In this document: positions 26,071 to 39,030 of the stretch, one piece after another
Position numbering within the stretch: position 1 is the stretch's first letter
Layout: each line of letters opens with the position of its first letter
Source of the DNA: Rhea pennata
Taxonomy: Eukaryota; Chordata; Aves; Rheiformes; Rheidae
Assembly (NCBI RefSeq): GCF_028389875.1
Contig: NC_084675.1
Location: 23,150,412-23,214,411, forward strand
Reading direction: 5' to 3'
Length of the DNA: 64,000 nucleotides
Notes under the pieces: model-generated
Database searches by the model: none
Told to the model about the DNA's origin: nothing
The model's input: the letters and a program-made list of their open reading frames with translations, nothing else
Position numbers and translations under genes: made by a program

Positions 26071-29000
26071 ATGGAGGCCGAGGGGTGCAAGGAGGCGCGG
26101 GGCTGCGCGGAGCCGGCGGGCGCGCCCGTCTTCACCCTGCAGGAGGTGGCGAGGCGGAACTCGCGCCGCGAGTCCTGGCTGGTCATCCACGGGCGGGTCT
26201 ACGACGTTACCCGCTTCCTGGAGGAGGTGAGGCAGGGCGGGGGCGGGGTCCTGGCCTGTCACGTCCCCTCAGGCACCAGCAGGTGGGGGAGGGCCGGGGG
26301 GGGGAGGGGATGAGGGGGCCCGGGGGGGGAGGGGAAGGGAAGAGATGAGGGGGCCCGGGGAGGAGGGGAAGGGAAGGGAAGAGATGAGGGGGCCCGGGGG
26401 GGGAGGGGATGAGGGGGCCCGGGGGGGGGAGGGGAGGGGAGGGGAGGGGAAGAGATGAGGGGGGTCGGGGGGGATGAGGGGGCCCGGGGGGGGAGGGCTG
26501 GGGATGAGGGGGCCCGAGGGGGGATGAGGGGGCCCGGGGGAGGGGAGGGGAGAGGAAGAGATGAGGGGGCCCGGGGAGGAGGGGATGAGGGGGCCGGGGG
26601 GGGGAGGGGAGGGGAAGAAGATGAGGGGGGTCGGGGGGGATGAGGGGGCCCGGGGGGGGAGGGCTGGGGATGTGAAGGGGAGGGAGGATGATGAGGCGGG
26701 GGGGGGAGGAAGGGGGCCCCGGGGGTGGTTCTGGGGGACAGAATCCCTCGGCTATAGGGACAAAAGCTGCTCGCAGACCCAGCGCTTCTGGGTTTAAGGC
26801 AGCTGAGGATGGTGCCGCTAGTATCTGGCACCGCAAATAGAGCGTGAGGGAATGGTGATAAAGCCATTTTATCCCTCTCTGAGTAACACCAAACACCTTG
26901 TGGCATCTACAGGGAAACACGGTGAAAATCAAAGAAACAGCTTCCAAAAAGAGAACTTCATTGAAAATGTACATGTTCCTGCTTGCTGCTTTTGCCTGTC
27001 TAAATTCAGCTTTGATTGTCCTCCAGGCATATGTTATTAAAGCATGTCTTCTGTGTAGTCATAACATTTAATGATGAAGCTGAGGAGCTGAGAGCAGAAT
27101 GATCAGTTTTGTTGCTTGGATCCAGCATCATAATACTTCATTCAGAATCTGACTTATGCTTTGAGCCTTCTCCCCAACTTTTTTTCTAAGGGAACTTCTA
27201 AGATGTTTCAGTGTGCAAATTGTGGAGTGTCTTTTATATATTTGATGGCTTAAATTGATCTTTGCTGTAGTCAGTTATGCACCGTTTGCAACTTCTGTAG
27301 TAAAAAAAAAATCCTGCTTTTCTTTACAGGACTGTAAATTGATCCTGGCTTGTAGGTCCTCTGCTCATCTGTGTCTAGAGTTGATACTCCAGCATTGTTT
27401 ACAGATGCATCTTTGACAGGTGGAAGATCTGAAAAGTAGCCTGCTGAGCTGGGTATTTTCAAGACACAATTTGACAGAGGCTGTAGGCGTCCAATACACT
27501 GAAAAGCTCAAAACAAATGTCTGTGGGACAGTGGGATAGTGCCTTGTAGAAGTGTGGTTTTGGTGCTGTATAGCAGTAGTGGAATGAAAAAACATCAGCT
27601 GATACTCGGCTGTTTGTTTTACAGGAGGGCCCATAGATGTGTGTGAACTGAGGTGAGGGACCAGTTGCTCATTTCATCAGATACATCTACAATAGGATAC
27701 AAACTGTGAAGACTTATAAACAGGCAAGAGAAGGCAATCTTACTGAGTGTTACTCTGAATCAAGAAGCTGTTAAATGGTGGAGCTACAAGTTGAATTAAG
27801 GTAGTCAGATTCCTAGCCCTGAGTCTCTTCAGGGGGCCAGGAGATTTCAAGCTGGCACTTGTTTGAGCAGCTGATTGCCTCCTTTTGCATGCACACCCAT
27901 TCTAATGCTTGTGTTCCCCTGCATTAGGCCAAATCTGTAATCTGGGCACCTGTCAAATTCCTGAAGGAGTGCAATGGAATACAAAGCTGTGGGCTGAGTG
28001 AGGTTTGCTGACCAAATGAAACAGACAGGATGGCATGGTATTTTAAAGAACTTCTCTTACTCCACTGGTTTCTGAAATCCTTCAGGCTTGCCCACATCGA
28101 AACATCTGGCTTAGCTGGTTAGAGCCAGGTTCAAAACAAGCAAATGGTGTTTCTTAGTGTAATAGGGAATAGACTTGTGGAACTCTTTGTTGAAGGATAT
28201 TGTGGGTACAAGAAACAGGGATTCAGACAAAGAAAGAACAAGAACCTGGAAAAGCAATTCACTGTTGAGTACTAAGGGGCAAAATATCCAGGGCTTAGGA
28301 AGAGCTAAAAACAGCTGGAGGCTGAGAAGTACTTGGAGAAAGTACATGCCTTGTTTTACACTTCCCTCAGAGTTAAATTGTGGTTGCTGCTTGTTGCTTT
28401 TCAGACTTAGTGTTAGAAAAAGGTGTTCAAGACCCACAGAATGAATGACCCTGTGTTTCAGAGCATGGACTAAGTCTGTAGTAGTCAGTTGTCATCCCAG
28501 CATTCTTAGTGTAAGTAGTGGCATCTGGGACGTGCTCCCTGGGACACTTTCAGCATTCCTCAGATCTTTTTGTAAATTAGCCCAGAAAAGCGTCTCATTC
28601 CTCCATGGCAAGTGAGGTGATGAACAGCAGGTTTAGCAGTGACCTGAATGTTTTCTTGCAGTGGTATTTGGCATTGCTCTTTCCCAGTCCTTTGTCACAT
28701 TTGCCTTGCTGCAACATGAAAAAGATCTACTTGGATTAGGGAGGGAAAGAGGAGTATGGCTACCGTTACAACTGTGGCAGAATGGCTAACACAACAATAT
28801 CTCTCTGATACGTACACACTTGCTGACACAGTGAAACTTGTAAATGTAGATCAGGCTCTAATTTATTGGCAAAAATACATTTTATTGCCACTGTAATCAA
28901 TCGGATGATAGAGAAACAATGTATAGATGCTGAGAACCAGAAATGCTTTCTTGTTCAGAAGTTACTATTGTATCTGATAAACTGTTTTGCATTAGTGCTC

Positions 29001-32000
29001 TCAGCTGCTCTCAGCAGATGTCACGGCTTCAGTGTGTGATATTTCCTCTTGATCCTGTATAGTCACTGAAGCAGTGTCTGATTGTTGCCCTTTCTGGCCC
29101 TTGGCCACAGATTATTTGTTGAGGATTGCTGAATTCCACTGAAGCGTTATCTCAGAGTGATTGCATAATCTCTTAAGAAGCCTCACTGCAAAAATACTGT
29201 AGAATTTTGCTTTGTGTCCTGCAGACTAAGTACAGTAGGTCAGCCATTAGTTAGACAATTTCAAATCTGTTTGTTGGTTACAATATAGATCAGTTTAAAC
29301 GTCTAATTAATGTTTTAGTTCTGTAATGGAAGCTACAACTAAGACATATTTGTCACCTAGCAAAAGCCCACCAAATTATAAGAACATGAACAAAATGCAG
29401 GAGATATGCAAAAGACAGCCTCTAAAATTTCATAGATGTTTCCAAAAGATTTGGAATCTCTCTTGAGCCCACTGCTCACACTTATACCCCCACCACACCA
29501 ATATTGGCTTTTGACTTGTGCACAATCTGTAATATACTTACTCTCACAGGCAAACCTGTGATAGAGAATGTGTTTTATCTCCATTTTACATAAGACTGGA
29601 GGAGTTCAGAGATGCACATTTCTTCATTTTACACTTTTGTAGGTTATCTGAGTCCTGCAGCATCTAGGGCTTCATGTCTTGACATGTGCTGCTGCTTATC
29701 ATACCTATGGTAAGCGTGACTAGAAATCTGTTTGAACGAGTTTCCAAGTGGAATGAGTCTAGGCTGTGACCACTATAGCCCAGATTTGTGAGTCAGTTAC
29801 AAATATAATGTTCTTGAAACTGTATTTCACAGGAAAAGGAAATACACTTTCAATAATAGCTTCTCTTTCAAAATTATATTGTTCTAACAGAAAGCTACAC
29901 ACCTTCCAGGAAAGTATAAGGCTAAGGTAGAGTCTATGCTCTGAAGACCTGGTAGTTCAGAGCATTATCATTGAGATGAAAGTAGAGAGGGAAAACTTAA
30001 GGAAGTATCAGGTGATTACTCCCTTACTGCACGAGCTGTAAGAAATCTGCATTTAATTCCTGTATACGCAGATGTATCTCTCTGAGGGAGACAGGGGGAT
30101 GTTGAAGATCTATTCTTGCTCGTGCTGGCTTGCTCCAGCTCTGCAGAGTTGTTCTTGGATAAACTAATTCGCTGTCTTACAAGCTTTGGAGGATGTGTAG
30201 ATGATGAGCAGCATTTGTCTAAGTGGTTCCTTGTCCATTTTTTTTCTGGGCTTGTGTAGTACTGGCATGTAACTGCTGCACATTAATACTCTTTTCTGTT
30301 ATGGCTTATTGGAAGCAAGGACTAAAAGCTTTTGCACTTCTCCTCAATCTGATGTCTTATCTGATCCAGCAATCTAATTAGTCTTAGAGCTTAGGGTCAC
30401 TTCTGAGCTTATTTGTAGTTTACAGTGAGTCTGTAACAGCAGTTGTCAGCCATGTGTATACAGACTGGCACCTGGAGTTTGTGAAATGGTGGCTGTAGAC
30501 TCTCAGCTTCTGTGGTGAGTTTCTGTGTTGCATTATCGGTGCGTTCCTTTCAACAGTACATTCTGACCTGTTGCTGCTTCTTGTTTACTCCTAATTCCCT
30601 CTAAAGGCTACATAGAGTAGAGCATCTTCTGAGGTCTCATGAATAAAGAGGATCCTGCTTTCTGAACATACAACATGAACTGTGCAAGCTGCTCCTAAAG
30701 GATAATTATGGAGAGAGTCATCAAGAGCAAACTTTTTTCTTTTTCTTTTTTTTTCTTTTTTTTTTAACTTGCCACCTTACAGCATCAGTGGCATGTCTGA
30801 AGTGAGTTTGGAATGAATTTGGGGTTATACAGCTTCCTGCTTCTGCTGTTCTTCACTGCCTTGTGGGACCCAGTTTGGAAAAAATAATTTAGAGTATTTG
30901 ATTCAAACAGCTCACTAAAATGATCCTTTCAAGAGTATCTACTGTAGCTCTAAGTGTTGCAGAGAATGAGTAAGTCTTGGGTTTTACTCCCCCGTAGATC
31001 TCCTGACTGGGACAAGGGCGGGCTAGTGCTCTTCTTGCACTGTCTGGGTTAGGCACCCTGCAAGGGACCTTGTTCAGTTATGATTGTTGTGGTTTTCAGT
31101 TCCAAACGAGAGTGTTCTCCCCGTAAAAGTCTTTATTTTCTCCACTCAGTAGCATTGATCATATCCTCCAGAACTGGTGCTATGAGACTATTAATGTTGC
31201 TGTCAGTGTGTACTTTATTTGTTGTGTGTGTTTCTGACTCCGGTGACGAGGAGATTCCAGGTTTGTTACTGTTGTTGTGGAAGACTTCTGAGGAGAGGCT
31301 CTTGGGCCCACCTCTTGCCGTTCTTGTTTGATTTTTGTCTGTTTCTTTCTGGAATGAACAGACCTTCATTTCAGCTGTTATTTCCTCTGGAAATACAGGG
31401 GGTTTTCTGAGTCTGTAATTTGCAGCTTTTGTGTTTTCCTGTGGGAGCTGTAGTTTTGGGAAGTTCTGTGGTGGAGTAAGTGACTTCTTTTACAAATAGT
31501 CTGGCTTTACATTTGTTCAGGTATGACAAGGTAAGAACTGTCTGGCTGCAGATGTAGGTGCCTAGACTAGGGAGTCTTTTCAGAAATACGATATATCAAA
31601 TATACTGAAGAGCTTTTTTTTTTTTTTTTTTTTTCCTCTCTTTGACTTGGTGATTATAGTGAAGGACAAATGTGCATGAATAAAGATTTTTTTTTCTTAC
31701 TTGTGGATTTAGCAAGTGCATAGAAAGGCTTCAGACCCAAACATGTAAGGAGAAGTAACCTTTACCATTCTTCTCTCTTGTACTTACTTTACTATTTCTT
31801 TTCTCTTGTACATGCAAAGACAGATTATTACCGAGAGCTGATGTGCACTCCATTTTCCTGTTTTTGAGGGTTTTTGCCTGTTCTTTTAGGGTTGATGGTG
31901 ATGAAAATAATCTTAATTCTTTAAAACCTTAGTTCTGATATTTTTCCATTTGAAATGAGATTTCTGGTGAAACATTCCTCAGGAGTCCTTCTTGAAGGCT

Positions 32001-32895
32001 TAAAGTAAATCCTGCTACAGAGAAGATGGTCTAAAGGATGGTCTTGCTCTAGCCTGCGTGTTCCTATCCGTTCCTTTGTATGAGCAGACATGCATTTAAC
32101 TGCAGTGAGCTGGTTCACAGAGCTGCTGTCTGGCTACCCTGGCAGAGAATCTGTTCCTTTTCTCTTCTGTAGGGTTGGTTTTCTGCTAGGGTAGTCCCTG
32201 ATGTGACTCCCTCCAAGATCAAATAAGCACGAGCATTGGTGCATGAGAAATGGCAGCAGGATGCAAAAGGAGCAGGGCAGAGCCTTGCTTGGTAGCAGTT
32301 GGTCATTAAATTGCCTTAGCTGTAAAACCAAACTGTGTCCAAGGACTGCAGACTTTGCCCTTCATGGCTGCTGGGAAAGCTCCACATTGATGGTTTTCTT
32401 ACATACTTGGTCAACAAAGGGATTTATTCAGAATAAAGAGCTCTGCTGGTATGAGGACTGCAGAATTGGCCACAAGAACTTACTAGAGTAAACAATTGGC
32501 CTGGTTTTGTATCGATAACTGAGTATGTTTGGTGTGAGACATGATATCCAGGGGGGAATATCTAGACTATTGGTAGCAGAACAGACAGTCTGAAGGAAGA
32601 AGGGCATTGACAACTATTCTATGCTTGCATAAAGAAAAAGTGTATTACAGAGAGAAACAGGTGTTTCAGTCCTTTGATATGAAATTTAATCTAACGTCTC
32701 TTTTCCTGTTCCAGACTTCTAGGTTGTAGGGGTGTTTTCAGGCAGCTGTGAACAAGTCTCATCTTCTAAATGAGTGCATTCAGTTGCCTGATGCTCTGAA
32801 AAACTGGGTTAGGCCCTGTGTATGTACTCAGAATCCTGATCACTTTATTGGTTTAACTGGATTAGCTGATAGCTTAAACTAAACTATTTGTTCAT

Positions 32896-32927
<32 letters not shown>

Positions 32928-35900
32928 TGTAAAGAGATTGTATTTTGCTGGCCTTGTGGCTAGTACTTTTCATTGCCAGGTCTGTTCCTGGAATTATGGT
33001 ATCGACAGGGCTAGAGAGGAGCCCAACCCATCAAGGAAAACAGAACAGCACTAGAGATTTTCGTCAGTTTATACTGCTCGTGCTGTTTCTGACACATCAG
33101 ACACCTCTGATTAACGTTAGGGTCATGGTCTGACAGTTTTCTGTGACTGTGTGCAGAGAGGTCTTTGGTAGGGTTTACCATATGATGTTGTCTTGAATTG
33201 TGTTGTATTCTGTTGCATTGATGTTGTCTTTATTTTTTGTGTGGTGACATGAAAAGGTTGGGAGAGAGATGCCTTTTTTGCATCTAGCCCTTTGCTCACC
33301 TGAAGTCTTCTTTTCCAGCATCCAGGTGGAGAAGAAGTTTTGCTTGAACAGGCTGGTAAAGACGCTACAGAAAGCTTTGAAGATGTTGGGCATTCCACAG
33401 ATGCCAGGGAAATGCTCAAGCAGTACTATGTAGGGGAGATCCACCCGGTAAGGACCAGCTGGGCATGACAGCCTTCTTTAAAAAGCTGTGTAAAAGTGTG
33501 ACCCTCCTTTATGTAACCCAGCAAACCAATACACCAAGATTTGCCTTGTGAAGTAAGTAGGTAGTTAGGTTTTTATATAGTCTGGGTGTCATCCAGGATC
33601 TCTATTGAGGAAACAAAACTGAATGAGTCTTTTCTTTCCCCTATTGAGAACTGATTTCTGACTACAGTTAAATAAGTGTCACTTAAAGAAGCTAATCTAA
33701 TCAGTTCCCTCCTTTAGCTGGTGCTACTGTAACTTCCCCTTGCCTTGTAGTTTAGAGTTCAGGAGGGTGAGAGTTCACAGGTGCATGGCATGAACACTAG
33801 TTTCCTGCCTGCTGCAAAGCCAGTGCCTTTGGGTGCTAAAGGAGTGACTGACTTGAAAACTAGAGTCCAGACATTTGCACATTTGATGAGGACTGTGTAC
33901 AGAATAATTCCTTCATGATGACTACAGGCTTCTCTTAAAGTCAGTGCTTATTTTTTTTCTTTTTTTTTCCTCTTGACAGCATGACCGTAAAAATGAAGGT
34001 TCTCAGGTAAGCTATTAGTATTTTATTTTTCCATTTTAATTTAATGCTGAGGAAATCATACTTTGTTAAATTAGTACATACTCTATATTTTTTCCATGTA
34101 GTATTTTTTTGAATGGCTTTGGGGTTTGCCCTAAATGGAAAACACTGTGCACAAGCATTAATTAAACAGTTTGAAGACACCTAGAAAGAGTTCTACTTAC
34201 ACAGAATTACTTTAATCTCTTGAACTGATGCTTTCTGGGGCAGAGGTGCTCCAGTCAGTGCCAGTCATAGCAGGGCTCTCAAAATGGAGATTAAGAGCTG
34301 CACACATGTTCTCTTATACTGCCTGTGTGCTTTGTCCTTTGCTCCTGGGCTTTTAAAGCATTCTTGCCTGGAATTGGAGTTCTTTGTCAAGCCATCTACA
34401 AAAACCCTCCTTGTAATTGTAGTAGATGAATAGTACACTTAATTTTTCTATTGCCAGCTCTAATGTAATATTGCTGTGGGTAGCTAAACTGCTTCTCTTT
34501 TTCATATGGAGTTAGCGGCACTGAATTGGTGGGAAGATATTATTACATTTAAAATACTGTAAATTTAGCCACTAAACAGAAATTCCAAATTTTTAAAATA
34601 GGTAAAGTTGCCAGAAGCTGTAGATTTCCTTTGCTGGCTGACTATAATTTAAACGTATCTGCATTCTCTTTTCATACCCAGTATATGAAACACATACTAA
34701 CTTTGTGAGGCTTAAACATGCAAATGTTGCATGTTAAAGGAATTCTCTTGCTCTCTCTCTCTCTTTTTTAAACACAGAATTTGTTCCCATCTGGCAGGCC
34801 TTAGCCTTGCTAATTTTATGTTTATTGGAGGAAAGCTAGAGCTCCCTTTTGCTAGGTGCATGTTCAGACATACAATTTCTCTATGGATGGCTGTTTTTCC
34901 TACTTAGTACTGAGTTATTATATTGTTTTTTGGGTGGCCAAGTTCGCACAGCTCTTGTGTGGAGCTAGGGCAAGCTGAGGGAGGTATGCAAAGAGAAATG
35001 TTGTGTTGTTACATGCTGACTTTGAACCAGATGTTTTGCAATTACTAGGCTTCTAACTTTTCTACTCTAACAAATTCCATGAGCCTTAACTGATACTAGT
35101 TGTTCTAGCCAAGGAGGAACAGACATTGCTTCTTCTAGAACAGTGTTGCCCAGTGTGGACTGTGAAGTTAGAAGAAATACAAGTAGTGCTGGACGCAAGA
35201 TATAAATTGTTAATGCTGATTTGGGGGCTGCAGGTCTGAGAAGAGATGCAGAACTGCTGCTATAAATTTCTGTCAAAATAGTAGGGGGAGCTGGGTTAAT
35301 TACATGAAAATCCTTTCTGTACTCTCTGCAAGGCACTGCGCACTGCGTGCCTCACTGCTCATTGCCTGTGGCTCAGAAAATGAAGGAAGAAGTTGAGTCA
35401 CACTTTCTCTTTTTTTCCTGTAGAGCTTATGGCTTTATGTTTACACAAACTGCAGTAATGAATAAATCTGCCAAGCAAATTATTCCTTTGTTTTTGCTCA
35501 GGAGCTCAGCAGGCACTTCAGTGTGAAATTGGAAGTGGTTTTTGTGCCCTTTCTCCCGTGCCATCACTGATGTTATTTCCACATCTTGATCCACAGACTC
35601 ATAGACTTTCTCTCTCTCTCTTTTTTTAATAACTCACTGTGTCCTGATCACTAGGCTGTTAATGTTGTTACATTCAAGCCAGGAGACATGCACAGCCACT
35701 GTGGGGTTGGCTGTAAAACAAGAATTCTCTGTTAACTGCCTGAAAAATCATTGGTGTTGCTTAAAACTCAGGTACTCCTGGATCAGAATGAGACACAGTA
35801 TTGCAAAAATGCCTTTGAAATGGATGGAGATGGGGAAATGGTAATAAATAGAATCCCATTTGAGAGGTAAACATGTGTCTTGCAGCTGGCTTCTCTTCTT

Positions 35901-38588
35901 GGTTGGCTTGAAGGCTTGGACCAGAGACAGCTCTGCCTTCAACAACGCTTTCATTAGATGTTGTTCAAAGCAGGGCCACTTGCAGAGTACCAGGAATCAG
36001 TAAGGAAACTGTCAGCAGAGAGAGCAGCAACTGAAGCCCTTGGGAATGTTTGTTTGTTATAGTTAGCCATAGAAAGAGTAGCTCAGGCTAGGTAAAACCT
36101 ACTCTTAGTTATAAAGTGGAGCTACATGATTATGCATATATTCATCTTTCAATTTATTGTTTGATTCAACTCTGTTTCACAAATAGAATCATAGGCCTGA
36201 AGTGTGTGTATTAATCTGAATAGCTGTCTTGGTTATAAGCATTAAATATTTTTGCAAATTACTTTTTTGTTTAGATTTTTTTTTAAAAAAAGTGTGGATT
36301 ATAATACTGTCTAAGGAAAGACAGGAGAGCACCAGGATAAGTGGTGCTTAACCTTGTTGAATCTCTGAAGATGTTTACTGGTGAACAGGAAAATTGATTT
36401 CTATTGTTTTCAGAATTTACAAAAGCTTCTAAGGAGAAAGTCCAGTGACTTATTAACAGCTAAGATCTGCCTTTTTTTTTCCCTATATCAACAGCTAAGA
36501 GCTACTTTTTTTTTTTTGATGTGCAAAGTCAGTTTTAAATTATATTTGGGCCTATCTTTAAAAATTATAGCAAGAGATAGAACTGTAAGAAAAATGGGAG
36601 GAGGAGGGAGACAAAAAAAAAAAATGTTCTACATATGCACTCTCGTGATTCTGCTCAAAGGTAATTTCCCCCAGTTAAGTGACAGTGTTCAGCATCTGCT
36701 GAATTTATTATGGCAGAGAAGAAAGCAGTCAGACCCTCAGGAAGTGGAGATAATACTGTTTAGGATGGGCAGGAAAGGTGATTTTTGACAGGTAGATACT
36801 GATTAGACTGGAGAGCAGTAACATTGCATCAGCCAGGCCATAGAGGAAGAGAATATGCAGTAGTCAACATAGAATTGATGAAAACCTCAATGAGAATTTC
36901 AGCTGACTGGACAGAAGTGGTTAAATCCTCAAACTTTTATGAAAGAAGAAATATTAAAGTTTGGAAACAGTTTGTACACAAGGGAGGAATTGAAGAAAAC
37001 TTAGTGGTTATATGCTTGAGTGATCAGGCAGTAGCAGAGAAAATAGGGAAGTGGACACAGCTTTGGAGAAGGGATCACAGGGAAAAGACTGTCCATATCA
37101 AGCAGAGGGAGTCTGCAAGTTCTCATTCATCATTCATAGCATATAAAATGAAGAGACCAGTTTGCGAGGTGATGAGCAAGATCTGCTTTTATTTGAAAGA
37201 GGTGTAACTTCCAGTGTGAGGTTGAGGGCTGGGTGGGAGGAACTGGATTGATGGGTAGAATGCAGAGGTAGGGAAGAAGGCAAGCATCCACATGAAGCAT
37301 CCACTTTAGTGACAAGGAAAGATAAGAGTGTTTGTGGAAAAAAGTTTCTGTAATCTGATATTCAGTCTTGTAGTTTTATTAGCATATGTGTAATGTTTCT
37401 TTTTTCTCCTTGCTCACTCCCTTCCCTTTCCTCCTTCAGGACGCAAATGTGACATCCTCAGGCCAAGCAAGGTATAGTATCTTCTTAAAATAAGAAACTG
37501 AGGGGTTGGGACTTGCCATTTGTAGAATGACATATTAACTCTGATGGACAGGAAAAAAAAAAATCAGTGATATTACTGCACTGGCCTTCCAGCAAACAGA
37601 TAGTCCAAAATAATTTGTCAAACTGAGCCACTGAGTTATCTGTTAGAGCCTGTATGTCCCCTGTTGGATATGGAGGCACAGCCCCCATATCCACAGGGGG
37701 TGAGAAGTCCCCTTCTCCACACTGGGCAGAACAGGCACCCTGGGAGCCCTGGTATTTTGCAGCTTGCAGTTTCTGGCCCTTATGTTCATCGTACGTGACT
37801 GTGGCTGCAGTCCCTTTGCACTACCATGGTTATTTGGGTGGTTACTGCAGATCACTGTGAGCCAGGTGCTGGTGCAACACAGTGATACACATTTTTTTGG
37901 AGGATCTTTACAGCAATCAGCCTGGTTTAGCTGAAATTTCAGCAGTGCATACAACCAGAACAAGGCTCTGGTCTTTCTTACATGACGCAGAACTTTTTTG
38001 CTAAGGAGACTGCTGAAGGTGAGTCTTACCGATGCCTGTGGCTTCTGGTTTATGAGTGAAGAAGATTTATTGTGGGATAGCTGTAGCAATTTCCATCCTT
38101 GAGTCAACTCAGCTGTTTGTATAGCACAAATTACAGCCTGGCTTATTTAAGAAAAGAAAAACAAGCAAGAACAAAAAACAAATTGGTTTCTGTATGTGGC
38201 AGGCTGGAAACTTCAGCAGTTCAGCTGCTGTTTTATAAGCAACTAAGCCATCATTGCAATGCTAGGGGCCTTGCTAAGGGGCCAGGCAGAGCACTGAGTG
38301 TGGGGATTGCTAGAGCTGTCCTGCCTTGTGAGTCTGAGACCTATAGGGTTAGTCTACTAGCTGATGAGACAGGTCTTGAGAGTTTCCTAGATCAAAGCAG
38401 ACATGTAATAAGTAATGAACATCTTAAATTATTAACATGATAATTTCTTCTGTTTTATGTTGTGTGTGGGTTTTTTGTTTTTGTTTTCTCCCTGTAGTTT
38501 CTGGTCAACATGGCTAATCCCCATCTTCGGAGCGCTGGTCATAGGTTTAATGTATCGATATTACATGTTGGATGGGAGATCCTCTTGA
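26071..38588 (+). CDS. CYB5B: CYB5B, outer mitochondrial membrane cytochrome b5
   Basis: Five exons: 26071-26226, 33319-33447, 33980-34006, 37441-37472 and 38498-38588 (TGA 38586-38588). They join in phase to 435 nt, 144 aa (human about 146-150). It is a tail-anchored haem electron carrier facing the cytosol from the mitochondrial outer membrane, a partner of b5 reductase and the mARC amidoxime-reducing system. The b5 domain starts [10 protein letters not shown] and [17 protein letters not shown]. The axial haem ligands are His53 in [13 protein letters not shown] and His77 in [18 protein letters not shown]. The C-terminal anchor is [18 protein letters not shown] (about 120-137), followed by MLDGRSS. 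Tyr-Arg-Tyr-Tyr after the span is shared with mammals. Exons 3 (27 nt) and 4 (32 nt) are microexons encoding the linker. The start at 26071 was chosen by length match; the frame is open upstream. All introns are GT-AG. Confidence 0.96.
26278..26712 (+). repeat. G-rich minisatellite in CYB5B intron 1
   Basis: About ten degenerate copies of a unit around GATGAGGGGGCCCGGGGGGG with GGGGAGGG spacers start some 50 bp after exon 1. The plus strand is nearly all G and A with many runs of 4-9 G, so quadruplex and R-loop potential is high. The minus strand is open across it as a Pro/Ser-rich frame, an artefact of composition. Confidence 0.9.
31614..31634. repeat. Poly-T run of 21
   Basis: An uninterrupted T21 in CYB5B intron 1. 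It could be the tail of an old minus-strand retroposed sequence or simple slippage; no element is recognisable beside it. Confidence 0.8.
32897..32928. repeat. (CA)n microsatellite
   Basis: A tract of CACATACACACA type, about 32 bp, near the end of CYB5B intron 1. It is likely length-variable. Confidence 0.9.
34007..37440 (+). other. CYB5B intron 3 (3.4 kb)
   Basis: The intron is AT-rich and separates the two microexons. It contains an imperfect palindrome at 34712-34737 (TTAAACATGCAA mirrored as TTGCATGTTAAA). A longer open frame at 36824-37207 has no family features. Introns 2 (33448-33979) and 4 (37473-38497) likewise hold nothing I can name. Confidence 0.45.
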
Positions 38589-38875
38589 ACTGACCTTGCT
38601 GGAACCTTGGAAAGCCTGAAAGAGAGGGTGTGAGAGAGTGTGTATGCATGTACCATGTGGAATTCTGGTTTCTTTAACCTTCTATGCTTTAGCTTTGAGT
38701 CTGTAAAATGATGTTGATATCCATGGGACCAAGCTAATACCAGAGTTATCCTAACTCTGGGACAAACAGACCTTGTCTTACTTTTGCTTCACTCTGTGGC
38801 AGGGCAAGTGCAACTTCCTGTTACTCCTTCATGTTTGTGTGTGGTCTCCCTCGCGTGTGTGTGCCCGCGCACACA

Positions 38876-38904
38876 ATCTCTCTCTCTCTCTCTTTCTCTC
38901 TCTC
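38876..38904. repeat. (CT)n microsatellite
   Basis: A CT tract with one TTT interruption, about 29 bp, some 290 bp after the CYB5B stop, so within its 3' UTR. Confidence 0.9.
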
Positions 38905-39024
38905 CGTAGTAAAACACAAATAACTTTTTTCTTTCAATGCCTTTTTGTTAAGCCAGACAGACAACGTGAAACAGCTGCTAGTGAGCCTGTGGATTGCCTC
39001 AATCTTTCACATAGCATTGTCAGA

Positions 39025-39030
39025 AATAAA
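39025..39030 (+). terminator. Proximal candidate CYB5B polyadenylation signal
   Basis: AATAAA 437 bases past the stop, preceded by CAG and followed by ACTGCAAGTTG. It could give a short-UTR transcript. Confidence 0.35.

Larger units (their letters stand above)
26713..33318 (+). other. CYB5B intron 1, AT-rich body
   Basis: About 6.6 kb of intron beyond the minisatellite. I see simple-sequence tracts (T-rich 30731-30766, T21 at 31614-31634, CA tract at 32897-32928). Short patches near 27,760-27,820 and 29,570-29,650 recall the core of tRNA-derived amniote SINEs but are too degraded to call. No exon or RNA gene is supported. Confidence 0.45.

Noticed and set aside
26207-26974. Pro-rich minus-strand open frames over CYB5B intron 1
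   Set aside because: They translate the complement of the G-rich minisatellite; there is no domain and no splice or start support.
28108-28140. tRNA-like segment (GGCTTAGCTGGTTAGAG followed closely by AGGTTCAAAAC)
   Set aside because: It resembles A and B boxes, but they are too close together and no cloverleaf or acceptor stem can be drawn; at most a SINE scrap.
29500-29660. Possible SINE core (TTTATCTCCATTTTACATAAG)
   Set aside because: It is similar to the tRNA-derived amniote SINE core only over about 25 bases; too weak to call.
34712-34737. Imperfect palindrome in CYB5B intron 3 as a MITE end
   Set aside because: It is only 26 bp, has no flanking target-site duplication or second end, and can be chance.
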